64,000 nt of DNA from Pseudomonas sp. CFBP 13711 (GCF_014842265.1 NZ_JACYVI010000009.1:62001-126000); one strand, 5' to 3'; shown: positions 33,765 through 43,585, counted from the first letter of the stretch. The notes: a model not told the origin generated them from the letters alone. Program-made: numbers and translations.

Positions 33765-36700
33765 TGCGTATTGTTATTGACTTGCAAGGAGCCCAGACGG
33801 AAAGCCGGTTTCGCGGCATCGGTCGTTACAGTCTTTCCTTAGCATTGGCGATTGTGCGTAATCGCGGCGATCACGATATTCATCTGGTCCTGAATGGCAT
33901 GTTGTCGGACTCGATCGAGTCCATACGGGCAGCGTTCGAAGACTTGTTGCCGCCTGAAAACATTCACATTTGGTACGCCCCTGGTCCCGTCGCCGAGATG
34001 GACGCCGCCAACCACGAGCGGCGAAAAGCAGCGGAGCTGATTCGAGAAGGCTTCATCGCCAGCCTGAAACCCGACATTATCCATGTGTCGTCGATGATAG
34101 AGGGATTCGTGGACGATGCTGTAACCAGCATTGGCCGATTCGATACCAAAACGCCGGTTAGCGTGTCTCACTATGATCTGATTCCACTGCTCAACCCAGC
34201 TCAGTACCTGAAATGGAATCGGGACTATAAGCAGCACTATATCGGCAAGGTCGATGAGTTGCAGCGTGCTTCATTAATTTTGTCTATTTCCAAGTTCTCA
34301 TGCGCTGAGGGCATTGAATACTTATCCGTTGATGAAGCGAATTCGATCAATATCTCTACTGCCATTGATGACAACTTCCAGAAGTTGACCATCTCGCCTG
34401 CAGAGGCGTCGGTGTTCCTCCACAACCTAGGTATCAGCAAGCCCTACGCCTTCTACACCGGCGGCTCGGACGATCGTAAAAACCTGACACGCCTCGTTCA
34501 AGCCTTCGCTGGCCTGCCTGACGAAGTGCGCGACAATTACCAGTTGGTGTTCGCGGGCAAGATCCCACCCCAGCACTCCAATGCGCTAATTGCCGTCGGG
34601 GAAAAGCTTGGCCTCAAAACCGAGGACATGATTTTCCTGGGATACGTCGACGACGTGCAGTTGGTCAAGTTGTATAACCTCTGCCGGGTTTTCGTGTTTC
34701 CTTCCTGGCACGAAGGTTTCGGGCTGCCTCCGCTTGAAGCCATGGCATGCGGCGCAGCGGCAATCGGATCGAGAGCTTCGAGTATCCCCGAGGTCATTGG
34801 CTGGGATGAGGCGCTATTCGACCCCTATGACGTTCGGGCCATTACGAACAAGCTTTATCAGGCAATGGAAGATGACGAGTTCAGAGCGACGCTGATCGCT
34901 CATGGCCTCGAGCAGCGGAAGCTGTTCTCTTGGGATCACTCGGCGATTACTGCCATTGACGCGTTCGAGAACTATATCGCCCTGCGCAATCCCGAGAGCC
35001 ACAACGGCAAATCCATCGTCAAGAAGCGCATGGCATTCGTGTCCCCGCTCCCGCCCGAGCGCACCGGTATCGCCGGTTATTCAGCAGAGCTGCTACCCGA
35101 GCTTCACAAGCTTTATGACATCGAACTGGTCGTATTCCAGAATGAAGTGACGGATGAGTGGGCTCTGCAACATTGCTCCATCCGCGATCCGCAGTGGCTG
35201 ATCGATAACAGTCGATCGGTGGACCGCGTGGTTTATCAGGTAGGCAATTCGATCTTCCACCACCACATGCTCGAACTGATGGCATTGGTGCCGGGCGTGG
35301 TCGTTCTGCACGATTTTTTCCTGAGCGGCCTGAAGTCTTATTTGCAGGACGAGAAAATCGAAGTGGGGGCGTGGGATGAAGCGCTTTATTTCTCCCACGG
35401 CTATAGCGCTTTGGTCGAGAAATACCACACGCTGACGCCTGACGACTTGCGCCTCAAATACCCGGTCAACCTGGAAATATTCCAGCGAGCCCACGGCGTA
35501 GTACTTCACTCGAACTACGCCAAAGCTCTGGTCAAGCAGTGGTACGGCGAAACGCTCGAAGCCAAGTGCGACGTCATTCCTCTGCTAAGGCAACCATCGC
35601 CACCGGTAGACGCCGCCAACGCAAGAAGTGTCCTCGGGCTCGCTGCAGAAGATTTCATGGTCTGCAGCTTCGGATTTCTCGACCCGACAAAGATGAACCA
35701 TTGCCTGCTTGAGGCCTGGGTCGACTCTTCGCTCTCGCAGGATCCTCACTGTAAGCTGGTGTTCGTGGGAGACATTCATCACCTCCCTTACAAAGAGCAA
35801 CTTCAGCAAACCATGGCGCGGGCGGCATATCCGGAGAACATTACGATCACCGGCTGGGCTGACACTGAGACCTACAATCGTTATCTGGCGGTCTCTGATG
35901 TTGCCGTCCAGTTGCGCAACAACTCCCGAGGGGAAACATCCGCGGCAGTTCTGGACTGCATGAATTATGGAGCTGCGGTTATCGTCAATGCGAACGGATC
36001 GTTTGCTGAACTTGATCCTGAAGCCACGATCATGCTTGCTGATGACTTCCAGACGCCTGCGCTAAAACGCGCTCTTGAGTCGATGTGGACCGACAGGCCA
36101 ATGCGCCAAAAGCTCGGTGCGACAGGGGCGAAAACCATTCGCACGCGGCATGCACCGGACTATTGCGCCAACTTGTACTTCGAGGCCATCGAGAATCACT
36201 ACCTCAACAAGCGTTACGGACTGGATGCACTGACGCGTCGGATCATCGACAACTCCACTGATGCTCATATCCAAGACAGTGCCGTGAAGCTGGCGGACTG
36301 CCTGTCTCAGAACTTCCCGCCAGAGCGCTCTTTCAGAACGGTTTATCTGGACGTTTCCGCGACTCGTGCGACTGAATTACGAACCGGAATCGAGCGTGTT
36401 GCAATCTCGATCATGCTGGCACTTTTAAAGCAGACAGATAGCCAAATTCGATTCGAACCCGTGTACCTGTGCAAAACAAATGAGGTCTGGGGTTACAAGA
36501 CAGCGACTTCGTTTACATTAGCCAGCATTGGCGCCCCCCCGGATCTGCTGAGCGAAGAAATCGTCACGCCTCAGCAAAGCGATATCGTGTTGACTCTGGA
36601 TTGGTCTGATCGCCTGGTGCTCGCTTACGAGAGCGGTTACCTGTCATATCTCATGAATAATGGGGTAAAGCTATACGCGACAATCTTTGATCTGCTTCCT

Positions 36701-37507
36701 GTATTGCTGCCGGAATACTTTCCGCCCCAGGCAGAACTGCCGTCTCACCGCTGGTTGCAAGTAACGACCAAATTGAACGGGGCGGTTTGTATTTCCCAAT
36801 CGGTGGCAGCGGAGTACTGCGCGTGGGTCGAAATGCAGGAGATCAAACAGAAGTCGTTCAACGTCCACTGGTTCCACTTGGGTGCCGATCTCATAAGCGC
36901 ACACCTGGATAAGGGAGAGTCGGAGACGGCCGACCTGCCGGCGGTGCCGAAGCTCGGTGGCAAGCCCACTTTCCTGATGGTGGGCACAATTGAGCCGAGA
37001 AAAGGACATCTGCAAGTTCTTCGGGCATTCACCAAGCTCTGGAACTCAGGTGTAGATGTGAATCTGGTTATCGTGGGTCGTGAGGGGTGGAAAGGCGTCG
37101 ACGCTGAATCGAGACGCAACCTGCCTCAGATCATCGATGCTCTCAGCAACCACCCAGAGCAAGGGAATCGTCTGATGTGGATGTCCGACGCCAATGACGC
37201 CACATTAGAGGCGATCTATGCGTCGGCGTCTTGCCTGATTTTCGCAAGCGAAGGTGAAGGCTTCGGGCTTCCCATCATCGAAGCCGCACAGAAGAAGTTG
37301 CCAATCATTGCGCGTGATCTGCCGGTTTTCCGGGAAATCGCTGGTGACAACGCTTACTACTTCAAAGGCGACGAGGAAGGCGTAATGGTTGAAAGCTTGC
37401 AACGCTGGCTTGCACTCTACTCGGATGACGCGCATCCAAAATCCAATGCTATTCAATGGCTCACCTGGGAACAGAGTGCGAGCCAACTGCTTGAGGTTAT
37501 CTTGTGA
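33764..37507 (+). CDS. Giant triple-domain family 4 glycosyltransferase (1247 aa), probable polysaccharide polymerase
   Basis: Three GT-B domains in one chain. Domain 1 (~1-410): RFRGIGRYSLSLA, YTGGSDDRKNL (~230), SWHEGFGLPPLEAMACG. Domain 2 (~424-810): FVSPLPPERTGIAGYSAEL, HSNYAKALV, GFLDPTKMNH, NNSRGETSAAVLDCMNYG; its E-x7-E region is altered. Domain 3 (~857-1247): TELRTGIERVA, MVGTIEPRKGH (~1073), EGEGFGLPIIEAAQ. Multi-domain mannosyltransferases such as WbdA polymerise O9a chains. Here a repeating D-rhamnan or mannan made by one protein is plausible. It is coupled by overlap to the genes on both sides (TAATG before, GTGA after). Confidence 0.88.
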   Translation: MRIVIDLQGAQTESRFRGIGRYSLSLALAIVRNRGDHDIHLVLNGMLSDSIESIRAAFEDLLPPENIHIWYAPGPVAEMDAANHERRKAAELIREGFIASLKPDIIHVSSMIEGFVDDAVTSIGRFDTKTPVSVSHYDLIPLLNPAQYLKWNRDYKQHYIGKVDELQRASLILSISKFSCAEGIEYLSVDEANSINISTAIDDNFQKLTISPAEASVFLHNLGISKPYAFYTGGSDDRKNLTRLVQAFAGLPDEVRDNYQLVFAGKIPPQHSNALIAVGEKLGLKTEDMIFLGYVDDVQLVKLYNLCRVFVFPSWHEGFGLPPLEAMACGAAAIGSRASSIPEVIGWDEALFDPYDVRAITNKLYQAMEDDEFRATLIAHGLEQRKLFSWDHSAITAIDAFENYIALRNPESHNGKSIVKKRMAFVSPLPPERTGIAGYSAELLPELHKLYDIELVVFQNEVTDEWALQHCSIRDPQWLIDNSRSVDRVVYQVGNSIFHHHMLELMALVPGVVVLHDFFLSGLKSYLQDEKIEVGAWDEALYFSHGYSALVEKYHTLTPDDLRLKYPVNLEIFQRAHGVVLHSNYAKALVKQWYGETLEAKCDVIPLLRQPSPPVDAANARSVLGLAAEDFMVCSFGFLDPTKMNHCLLEAWVDSSLSQDPHCKLVFVGDIHHLPYKEQLQQTMARAAYPENITITGWADTETYNRYLAVSDVAVQLRNNSRGETSAAVLDCMNYGAAVIVNANGSFAELDPEATIMLADDFQTPALKRALESMWTDRPMRQKLGATGAKTIRTRHAPDYCANLYFEAIENHYLNKRYGLDALTRRIIDNSTDAHIQDSAVKLADCLSQNFPPERSFRTVYLDVSATRATELRTGIERVAISIMLALLKQTDSQIRFEPVYLCKTNEVWGYKTATSFTLASIGAPPDLLSEEIVTPQQSDIVLTLDWSDRLVLAYESGYLSYLMNNGVKLYATIFDLLPVLLPEYFPPQAELPSHRWLQVTTKLNGAVCISQSVAAEYCAWVEMQEIKQKSFNVHWFHLGADLISAHLDKGESETADLPAVPKLGGKPTFLMVGTIEPRKGHLQVLRAFTKLWNSGVDVNLVIVGREGWKGVDAESRRNLPQIIDALSNHPEQGNRLMWMSDANDATLEAIYASASCLIFASEGEGFGLPIIEAAQKKLPIIARDLPVFREIAGDNAYYFKGDEEGVMVESLQRWLALYSDDAHPKSNAIQWLTWEQSASQLLEVIL

Positions 37508-39162
37508 CCCCTTTTTCAAACGCTGCTGTATCGCCCAGCCAAAGGCCCGCGTGGCTATCGTCCACCGGGACGCTAGGGTTATTGGTAGCAATGGCGATTG
37601 CCGCCATTTTTGTCTACCGATACTTTCCTGAAGGCTTTATTGCCGGCACGTCTTCCTATTGGATGAGCGAAACCGAAGACGTCACTCAATACATCGCCGG
37701 CTTCAATGCGTACTTCCACTCGCCATTGAGCTTCCCGCTTTTGGCGTTCGACACGTTCAATTACCCGGTGGGAACACGTGCCACCTTCGTCGACATCATT
37801 CCGATCTACTCGCTGCTGTTGAAACTGGTGCTACCGTCCGGCATGCCGCCGTTCAATCCTTTCGGCTACTGGGTGGCACTGGCGTTCATCCTGCAATCGG
37901 TAGGGGGGTGGTGGATTCTGCGGGAGTTGAATGTAAGATCCTGGAGCACACTTGTCTGCTGCACAGTGCTGCTGGTTTGCTTCCCGGCATTGATGGCCCG
38001 CCTCGGCCACATTTCCCTGATGTCGCACTGGATTCTGTTGATGTCCATCGCGCTGTACATCAGAAGCAACCGGCTGCGACAGTTTGCGACATTGGGATGG
38101 ACACTGATTCTGGTCGTGAGCATCAACGTCCATGCTTACCTGTTTGTAATGGCGTTGATGATTTATCTGTGCTCTGCATTCAGCTCCCTGGACAAACTGA
38201 CACGCCAGTCCGCGCTTCGCGTCATCATCCCGTTTGTGGTACTGATTTTGGCTATGGCGGCGGCATTGCTGCCTATGCCGGTCGGACAGGTGTCGCCTGA
38301 GTGGGGTTTCGGCTACTATTCCATGAACCTGCTTGCTCCAGTTACCGGCGGGTCTTATGTCACGATCCCCGATGCAATGATGCCGGGGCAATATGAAGGC
38401 TTTAACTACCTTGGCCTGGGCGTCATCGCTAGCTTTGTTTATGCACTGATTCAACTTCGGCGAGAACGATGGGCCACGGTCAGACGTCATCGCTATCTGG
38501 CAACTGTGTTGGCACTGTTTGCGTGCTACGCATTATCCGATTCGATCTACCTAGGGACGCGCCAGCTTGCGATCCTCAACTACCCGGACTTCATGAAAGT
38601 CTTGACCTCGCAATTCCGGGCGTCGGGACGGTTTTTCTGGCCGGTTGGCTATATTATCGTGATCTTTTCGTTGCTGACGCTCTATCGAACGCTGCCTCGC
38701 AAGGTGCTGATCCCGGTCATGCTGGCGTTATTGGTGGTGCAGGTCTCCGACCTGAAAATGCAGCGCTCCAACTTTAAGGCAGGGCTCAATCGTCCCTACA
38801 CGCCGTTGATGACTCAGTCGGCTTGGGACGCTCAGATCGGGAAGGATGTTCGCAACGTCTACTACTATCCGAAGTTTCGCTGCGGAAAGGCAGACACGCT
38901 GACGACGCTCATTCCGATGATGAACTACGTGTCGTTGCATAACCTGAAAATGAATACCGGTTACATTGCTCGCCATCAACCGCCGTGTGACGAGAACAGT
39001 CTCAAGACGGAGATCGCAGGCGCCGACATCGACCATTCAGTATTTGTGTTCGTGAAAAGTGAGTTTGGCGATGCTGCCAATGTGAAGCGTCTATTGCCTG
39101 AGGCAGAGTCTGCTCAGTGTGCTGATGTTGACTTTGCAATGGTTTGCCACGTCAAACGCTAA
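37504..39162 (+). CDS. Polytopic membrane protein, DUF6311-like (GT-C-like)
   Basis: 552 residues with about ten hydrophobic helices, a large loop after the first helix (SETEDVTQYIAGFNAYFHSP, then FNYPVGTRATFVDIIPIYSLL) and a soluble C-terminal domain rich in Cys and Tyr. The layout resembles DUF6311 membrane proteins, thought to act like GT-C lipid-sugar-dependent transferases on the periplasmic side. The start is a GTG that overlaps the previous stop (GTGA). A strong hairpin follows. In this cluster it could add side groups to the glycan or another envelope acceptor; its actual function is unknown. Confidence 0.75.
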   Translation: MTPFSNAAVSPSQRPAWLSSTGTLGLLVAMAIAAIFVYRYFPEGFIAGTSSYWMSETEDVTQYIAGFNAYFHSPLSFPLLAFDTFNYPVGTRATFVDIIPIYSLLLKLVLPSGMPPFNPFGYWVALAFILQSVGGWWILRELNVRSWSTLVCCTVLLVCFPALMARLGHISLMSHWILLMSIALYIRSNRLRQFATLGWTLILVVSINVHAYLFVMALMIYLCSAFSSLDKLTRQSALRVIIPFVVLILAMAAALLPMPVGQVSPEWGFGYYSMNLLAPVTGGSYVTIPDAMMPGQYEGFNYLGLGVIASFVYALIQLRRERWATVRRHRYLATVLALFACYALSDSIYLGTRQLAILNYPDFMKVLTSQFRASGRFFWPVGYIIVIFSLLTLYRTLPRKVLIPVMLALLVVQVSDLKMQRSNFKAGLNRPYTPLMTQSAWDAQIGKDVRNVYYYPKFRCGKADTLTTLIPMMNYVSLHNLKMNTGYIARHQPPCDENSLKTEIAGADIDHSVFVFVKSEFGDAANVKRLLPEAESAQCADVDFAMVCHVKR

Positions 39163-39164
39163 GT

Positions 39165-39201
39165 CGAGGGGCGGCATCGAACAACTCGATGCCGCCCCTC
39201 G
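39165..39201. terminator. Strong bidirectional hairpin terminator
   Basis: A perfect 16-bp stem, CGAGGGGCGGCATCGA (39165-39180) against its complement (39186-39201), with a five-base loop, placed between two convergent genes. No long T-run. Confidence 0.8.
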
Positions 39202-39214
39202 CTGCACCCGCAAC

Positions 39215-40051
39215 TCAGAGCTTGAGGCAGTTGAAGAACTGAATGTAAGCGTCGTCGATATTTTTGGTAATAGCACCACCTATCAGGAAATCGTCATAGC
39301 TGAAGGTCCCCGTCTTGCAGGTGATAGGCATCTCACATATCCCCCACTCCTCTGCGATAACAAAGCCCGTATCCAGCAGGAGCGACCGCAGTTGATCCGG
39401 CGTGTATTCGATCTTGTGATCGGGGTGGATCAGGTGATTTCCTATTGTGGCCGCATGAACGCGGCTAACATGCCCGTTGGGGGTATCCAGGCAAAAACGA
39501 CCACCCGATTTAAGTACTCGGTATGCCTCTTTGCACATACGCTTCCCCTGCTCAGGCGTCACGTGTTCAATACTCTGGCCTGACCATACCAAATCGACGC
39601 TCTCAGACGGGATGCCTTTCAGATCCGTCATGTCCTCATAGCGCAAAAAAACCTTCCCCCCCTCCTCATCCAGCGCCACCTGAAAGTCCTTGTGACGCTC
39701 TTCGGTAGGCAAGTCGATAAGCACAATCTTCGAATATGCGTGGGGAAAGCCCATGTGATGCAAGGGCGCGTTCGCTCCACCTAGATCAAGAATCGAATCT
39801 CCCGCTGGCAGCAGGTATTTCACCATCTTTAGCCGAGCGTTATGGATGAGATAGAGGTGAATATCCATTACCCCCTTACTCGTCCACTCAAGGCCATCTT
39901 TGGATAGCAGCAGGACGCTGGCAACATCAATGTCGCTTTTGAGGAATGAATGATCGGAAACCACGTGGTCGATGTCTGCAATCGACGCATTTTTATTCAG
40001 TAGCTTATATATGCCGCCGACCATCTCATGCCGCGTTTCCCAAGCGTTCAT
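39215..40051 (-). CDS. Class I SAM-dependent methyltransferase
   Basis: 278 residues. Methyltransferase core: DSILDLGGANAPLHHMG (motif I), IVLIDLPTEERH, VDLVWSGQSIEHVTPEQG and LKSGGRFCLDTPNG. The target is not evident. It stands alone on the reverse strand inside a forward-strand polysaccharide cluster, between a strong hairpin and the gmd promoter region. It may methylate a sugar of the surface glycan (O-methyl rhamnose is common in pseudomonad O chains), but this is inference from position. Confidence 0.82.
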   Translation of the reverse strand: MNAWETRHEMVGGIYKLLNKNASIADIDHVVSDHSFLKSDIDVASVLLLSKDGLEWTSKGVMDIHLYLIHNARLKMVKYLLPAGDSILDLGGANAPLHHMGFPHAYSKIVLIDLPTEERHKDFQVALDEEGGKVFLRYEDMTDLKGIPSESVDLVWSGQSIEHVTPEQGKRMCKEAYRVLKSGGRFCLDTPNGHVSRVHAATIGNHLIHPDHKIEYTPDQLRSLLLDTGFVIAEEWGICEMPITCKTGTFSYDDFLIGGAITKNIDDAYIQFFNCLKL

Positions 40052-40400
40052 CGATTCAACTCCCGGTGTCGTAAGGCATTGGTTTTAGCTTACCTTCAGG
40101 GCTTTAGCGAATTGACCGCCCAAATATTCATCTGAAAGATAGGCGCCGCAGATGACGATTCGTAACACTCCTGGCATTTCTTCAGCGTCCAATACGGGAG
40201 GAAGGCGCCGCTCCCCGCTCCAACAAGGCGTTTACTCGAGAATTCGGGCAGGATCGCGTTCCGTCCCGCCGGTACTTACATCGTGTTACTGCGTGAGAGG
40301 CTTGGTACGGTAGATAACCCCGATGTACCATACGCACCTGCCCATATCATCTACCCAACACGTGCGGTTAAAGCACTAAGACGGAGTTCAAAGGATTCGC
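40052..40400. promoter_or_regulatory. Intergenic region with divergent promoters (methyltransferase / gmd)
   Basis: About 350 bases with no gene. It separates the reverse-strand methyltransferase from the gmd-rmd operon, so it should contain promoters in both directions. AAAGGA lies six bases before the gmd ATG. An imperfect GGTAC/GTACC inverted repeat is seen near 40312-40330. I cannot assign -35/-10 boxes with confidence. Confidence 0.45.
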
Positions 40401-41432
40401 ATGAAAGCAATCGTTACCGGCATCACTGGTCAAGACGGCGCCTACCTGGCTGAACTGCTGCTTGGCAAGGGCTACACCGTCTACGGCACCTATCGTCGTA
40501 CCAGTTCTGTCAATTTCTGGCGGATCGAAGAACTGGGCATCCAGAACAATCCAAACCTGCACCTGGTCGAGTACGACCTGACCGACTTGTCGGCCAGCAT
40601 CCGCCTGCTGCAGACCACCGAAGCCACCGAGGTGTACAACCTCGCCGCGCAGAGCTTCGTAGGCGTTTCCTTTGAACAGCCGATCACCACCGCCGAAATC
40701 ACCGGCCTAGGCGCTGTGAATCTGCTGGAAGCCATCCGTATCGTTAACCCGAAAGTCCGCTTCTACCAGGCGTCGACTTCCGAGATGTTCGGTAAGGTTC
40801 AGGCCATTCCTCAGGTTGAAGACACCCCGTTCTATCCGCGCAGCCCATACGGCGTCGCCAAGCTGTACGCCCACTGGATGACCATCAACTACCGCGAGTC
40901 GTACGGCATTTTTGCGACCAGCGGCATTCTGTTCAACCACGAGTCGCCACTGCGCGGCCGTGAGTTCGTCACGCGCAAAATCACTGACACCGTTGCCAAG
41001 ATCAAGCTGGGTCTGCAGGACTCGCTGGTACTGGGCAACATGGACGCCAAGCGCGACTGGGGCTTCGCCAAAGAGTACGTCGAAGGCATGTGGCGCATGC
41101 TGCAGGCTGATCAGCCGGACACCTTCGTTCTGGCCACCAACCGCACTGAAACCGTCCGTGACTTCGTCGCGATGGCATTCAAGGCTGTCGACATCACCAT
41201 CAACTGGAGTGGCGAAGCGGAAGAAGAAATCGGTACCTGCGCTGCCACTGGCAAGGTCCTGGTCTCGGTCAATCCGAAGTTCTACCGCCCGACCGAAGTT
41301 GAGCTGTTGATCGGCAACCCGGCCAAAGCCAAGGAAGTCCTGGGCTGGGAGCCTAAGACCAACCTGGAAGAGCTGTGCCGCATGATGGTCGAAGCAGACC
41401 TGCGTCGTAACGAAAAAGGGTTCTCGTTCTGA
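40401..41432 (+). CDS. gmd: GDP-mannose 4,6-dehydratase
   Basis: 343 residues, the typical length. Extended SDR fold: VTGITGQDGAYLAELLL at the N terminus, YNLAAQSFVGVSF, the active-site TSEMFG, catalytic YGVAK (Tyr-x3-Lys) and NHESPLRGREFVTRKIT. It converts GDP-D-mannose to GDP-4-keto-6-deoxy-mannose. ManC at 28.4 kb supplies the substrate and Rmd, which starts one base inside the stop codon, reduces the product to GDP-D-rhamnose. Confidence 0.97.
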   Translation: MKAIVTGITGQDGAYLAELLLGKGYTVYGTYRRTSSVNFWRIEELGIQNNPNLHLVEYDLTDLSASIRLLQTTEATEVYNLAAQSFVGVSFEQPITTAEITGLGAVNLLEAIRIVNPKVRFYQASTSEMFGKVQAIPQVEDTPFYPRSPYGVAKLYAHWMTINYRESYGIFATSGILFNHESPLRGREFVTRKITDTVAKIKLGLQDSLVLGNMDAKRDWGFAKEYVEGMWRMLQADQPDTFVLATNRTETVRDFVAMAFKAVDITINWSGEAEEEIGTCAATGKVLVSVNPKFYRPTEVELLIGNPAKAKEVLGWEPKTNLEELCRMMVEADLRRNEKGFSF

Positions 41433-42328
41433 TGAGTATCGCCGGCAAGCGAGCGCTGATAACGGGTATTCATGGATTTACGGGGCGCTACATGGCGGCC
41501 GAGCTCACAGCCCAGGGCTGCGAGGTTGTCGGTCTGGGCAGCAATCCGTCCGATGAAGCCAATTATTATCAGGCTGATCTCACCGATCTGGTGGGTCTGA
41601 GCAAGCTGCTGGCGGACCTTCAGCCGGACATCGTCGTTCATCTCGCGGCGTTGGCGTTTGTCGGGCATGGCGCGGCGGATGCGTTTTACCAGGTCAACCT
41701 GATTGGTACGCGCAACCTGCTCGAAGCCATCGCCAACTGCGGCAAGGCGCCGGAAAGCGTTTTGCTCGCGAGCAGTGCCAACGTGTATGGCAATGCGTCG
41801 GAAGGGTTGCTCGATGAGAGCACCAGGCCAGCGCCGGCCAACGATTACGCGGTGAGCAAGCTGGCCATGGAATACATGGCCAGTTTGTGGTTCGGGCGGT
41901 TGCCGATCATCATCGCGCGCCCGTTCAACTACACCGGCGTCGGCCAGGCGGATAACTTCCTGCTGCCGAAGATCGTCAAACACTTCCGCGAGAAGGCCGG
42001 GAAGATCGAGCTGGGCAACCTGGATGTCTGGCGCGATTTCAGCGACGTCCGTTCGCTGGTGGCCGCTTATCGCGGGCTGCTGGAAGCCAAGCCGTTCGGT
42101 CAGTACGTCAACGTCAGCTCGGGCAAGACTCACTCGCTGCGTGAAGTGATCGACATGTGTCGCGCCATCACCGGCCACGACCTCACCGTCGAAGTGAATC
42201 CTGCTTTCGTGCGGGCCAACGAGGTCAAGACCTTGTGTGGCGACAACAGCAAGCTGAAGTCGCTGGTCCCGGGCTGGCAGACACCCGAGCTGAGCGAAAC
42301 GCTTGGCTGGATGCTGGCCGACGCGTAA
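41432..42328 (+). CDS. rmd: GDP-6-deoxy-D-mannose (GDP-D-rhamnose) reductase
   Basis: 298 residues, SDR fold: ALITGIHGFTGRYMAAEL, HLAALAFVGHG, SSANVYGNASEG and catalytic YAVSK. It follows gmd with a TGATG overlap, the usual gmd-rmd arrangement of pseudomonads. The product, GDP-D-rhamnose, is the donor for A-band (common polysaccharide antigen) D-rhamnan. The alternative, GDP-fucose synthase, is longer and has different surrounding motifs. Confidence 0.93.
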   Translation: MSIAGKRALITGIHGFTGRYMAAELTAQGCEVVGLGSNPSDEANYYQADLTDLVGLSKLLADLQPDIVVHLAALAFVGHGAADAFYQVNLIGTRNLLEAIANCGKAPESVLLASSANVYGNASEGLLDESTRPAPANDYAVSKLAMEYMASLWFGRLPIIIARPFNYTGVGQADNFLLPKIVKHFREKAGKIELGNLDVWRDFSDVRSLVAAYRGLLEAKPFGQYVNVSSGKTHSLREVIDMCRAITGHDLTVEVNPAFVRANEVKTLCGDNSKLKSLVPGWQTPELSETLGWMLADA

Positions 42329-42341
42329 CGCCGCAGTACCC

Positions 42342-42377
42342 AACCCGAAGCGCTGTGAGGCGCTTCGGGTTTTCCTT
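42342..42377 (+). terminator. Rho-independent terminator after rmd
   Basis: A 12-bp perfect stem AACCCGAAGCGC (42342-42353) / GCGCTTCGGGTT (42360-42371) with a six-base loop, followed by TTCCTTTA. Confidence 0.92.
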
Positions 42378-42463
42378 TATCCTCCGCTCCACACATCCCC
42401 GCTCTGCCCGCAACGCACCTATCGCGAGAACAGCGGACGTTATCGTTTCGTCAGAGAATCCTG

Positions 42464-43585
42464 ATGACCAAAGTTTTGCACTTCTTCAAAACCTACTTCC
42501 CGGAAAGCAAGGGCGGTGGGGTCGAGCAAGTCATCTTCCAACTGGCACAGGGTTGCCAGGCCCACGGGATCGAGTCCCAGGTGCTGTCGCTGAGCACACA
42601 AGGCGCGGCGCGTAACGAGATAGTGGGCAATCACATCGCGCACCGCTCCAAACAGGATTTGTATGTCGCGTCGACAGGCTTTTCGCTGTCGGGTATCCGG
42701 GACTTCAAAGAGCTCGCGCGTGACGCCGACATCGTGCATTACCACTTCCCGTGGCCGTACATGGACATCGCGCACTTTGCCGCTCACATCAAAAAACCGA
42801 CGGTGGTGAGCTACCACTCGGACATCATCAAGCAGAAGACGCTGCTCAAGCTGTATGCGCCGCTGATGAATCGCTTTCTGGGAAGCGTTGATCGGATCGT
42901 CGTATCGTCGCCGAACTATGCCGCCAGCAGTGAAGTGCTAACCCGGTTCAGGGATAAGGTTGAGATCATTCCGTTTGGTCTGGATCGAGCCACCTACCCT
43001 GCCCCTTCTCAGGCAAAACTTGAGCAGTGGAAGCAGCAATTGGGCGAACGCTTCTTTCTGTTCGTCGGTGCGCTGCGTTACTACAAGGGCCTGGATTTCC
43101 TGCTTGAGGCAGCGCACAAAAATCGCCTGCCGGTGGTGATCATGGGCGGCGGGCATCAGGAGCTGGAGCTCAAGGCGAAAGCCAAGGCGCTCGGGCTTAG
43201 TAACGTCGTGTTTGTGGGCAGCCTGCCGGACGAGGACAAGAACGCGCTGCTGATGCTCTGCGAAGCCTTTGTCTTCCCTTCGCACCAGCGTTCGGAATCG
43301 TTCGGGATCTCGCTGCTGGAAGCGGCGATGTATGGCAAGCCAATGATCTCGTGCGAGATGGGCACTGGCACCACCTTCATCAACATCGCGGACGAGACCG
43401 GGCTGGTTGTTCCGCCACGGGACCCGGATGCGTTGGCGGCCGCGATGAATACGCTGTGGAATGACCGAGAGCGGGCGAAGCAGATGGGGCTGAAGGCGGC
43501 GCAGCGGTTTGAGTCGATGTTTACGTCGGAGAAGATGGTGCAGGGGTATGCGGATCTTTATCAGGATGTGCTGCGCGGGCGTTAG
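42464..43585 (+). CDS. Family 4 glycosyltransferase, WbpZ-like
   Basis: 373 residues, GT-B fold: KVLHFFKTYFPESKGGGVEQVI, DIVHYHFPWP, VSSPNYAASS, FLFVGALRYYKGLDFLLEA and the signature RSESFGISLLEAAMYGKP. The N terminus and length recall WbpZ, the A-band D-rhamnosyl (or initiating mannosyl) transferase of P. aeruginosa, also found next to gmd/rmd. It is separated from rmd by a strong terminator and so has its own promoter. REP elements follow the gene. The exact linkage is unknown. Confidence 0.87.
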   Translation: MTKVLHFFKTYFPESKGGGVEQVIFQLAQGCQAHGIESQVLSLSTQGAARNEIVGNHIAHRSKQDLYVASTGFSLSGIRDFKELARDADIVHYHFPWPYMDIAHFAAHIKKPTVVSYHSDIIKQKTLLKLYAPLMNRFLGSVDRIVVSSPNYAASSEVLTRFRDKVEIIPFGLDRATYPAPSQAKLEQWKQQLGERFFLFVGALRYYKGLDFLLEAAHKNRLPVVIMGGGHQELELKAKAKALGLSNVVFVGSLPDEDKNALLMLCEAFVFPSHQRSESFGISLLEAAMYGKPMISCEMGTGTTFINIADETGLVVPPRDPDALAAAMNTLWNDRERAKQMGLKAAQRFESMFTSEKMVQGYADLYQDVLRGR

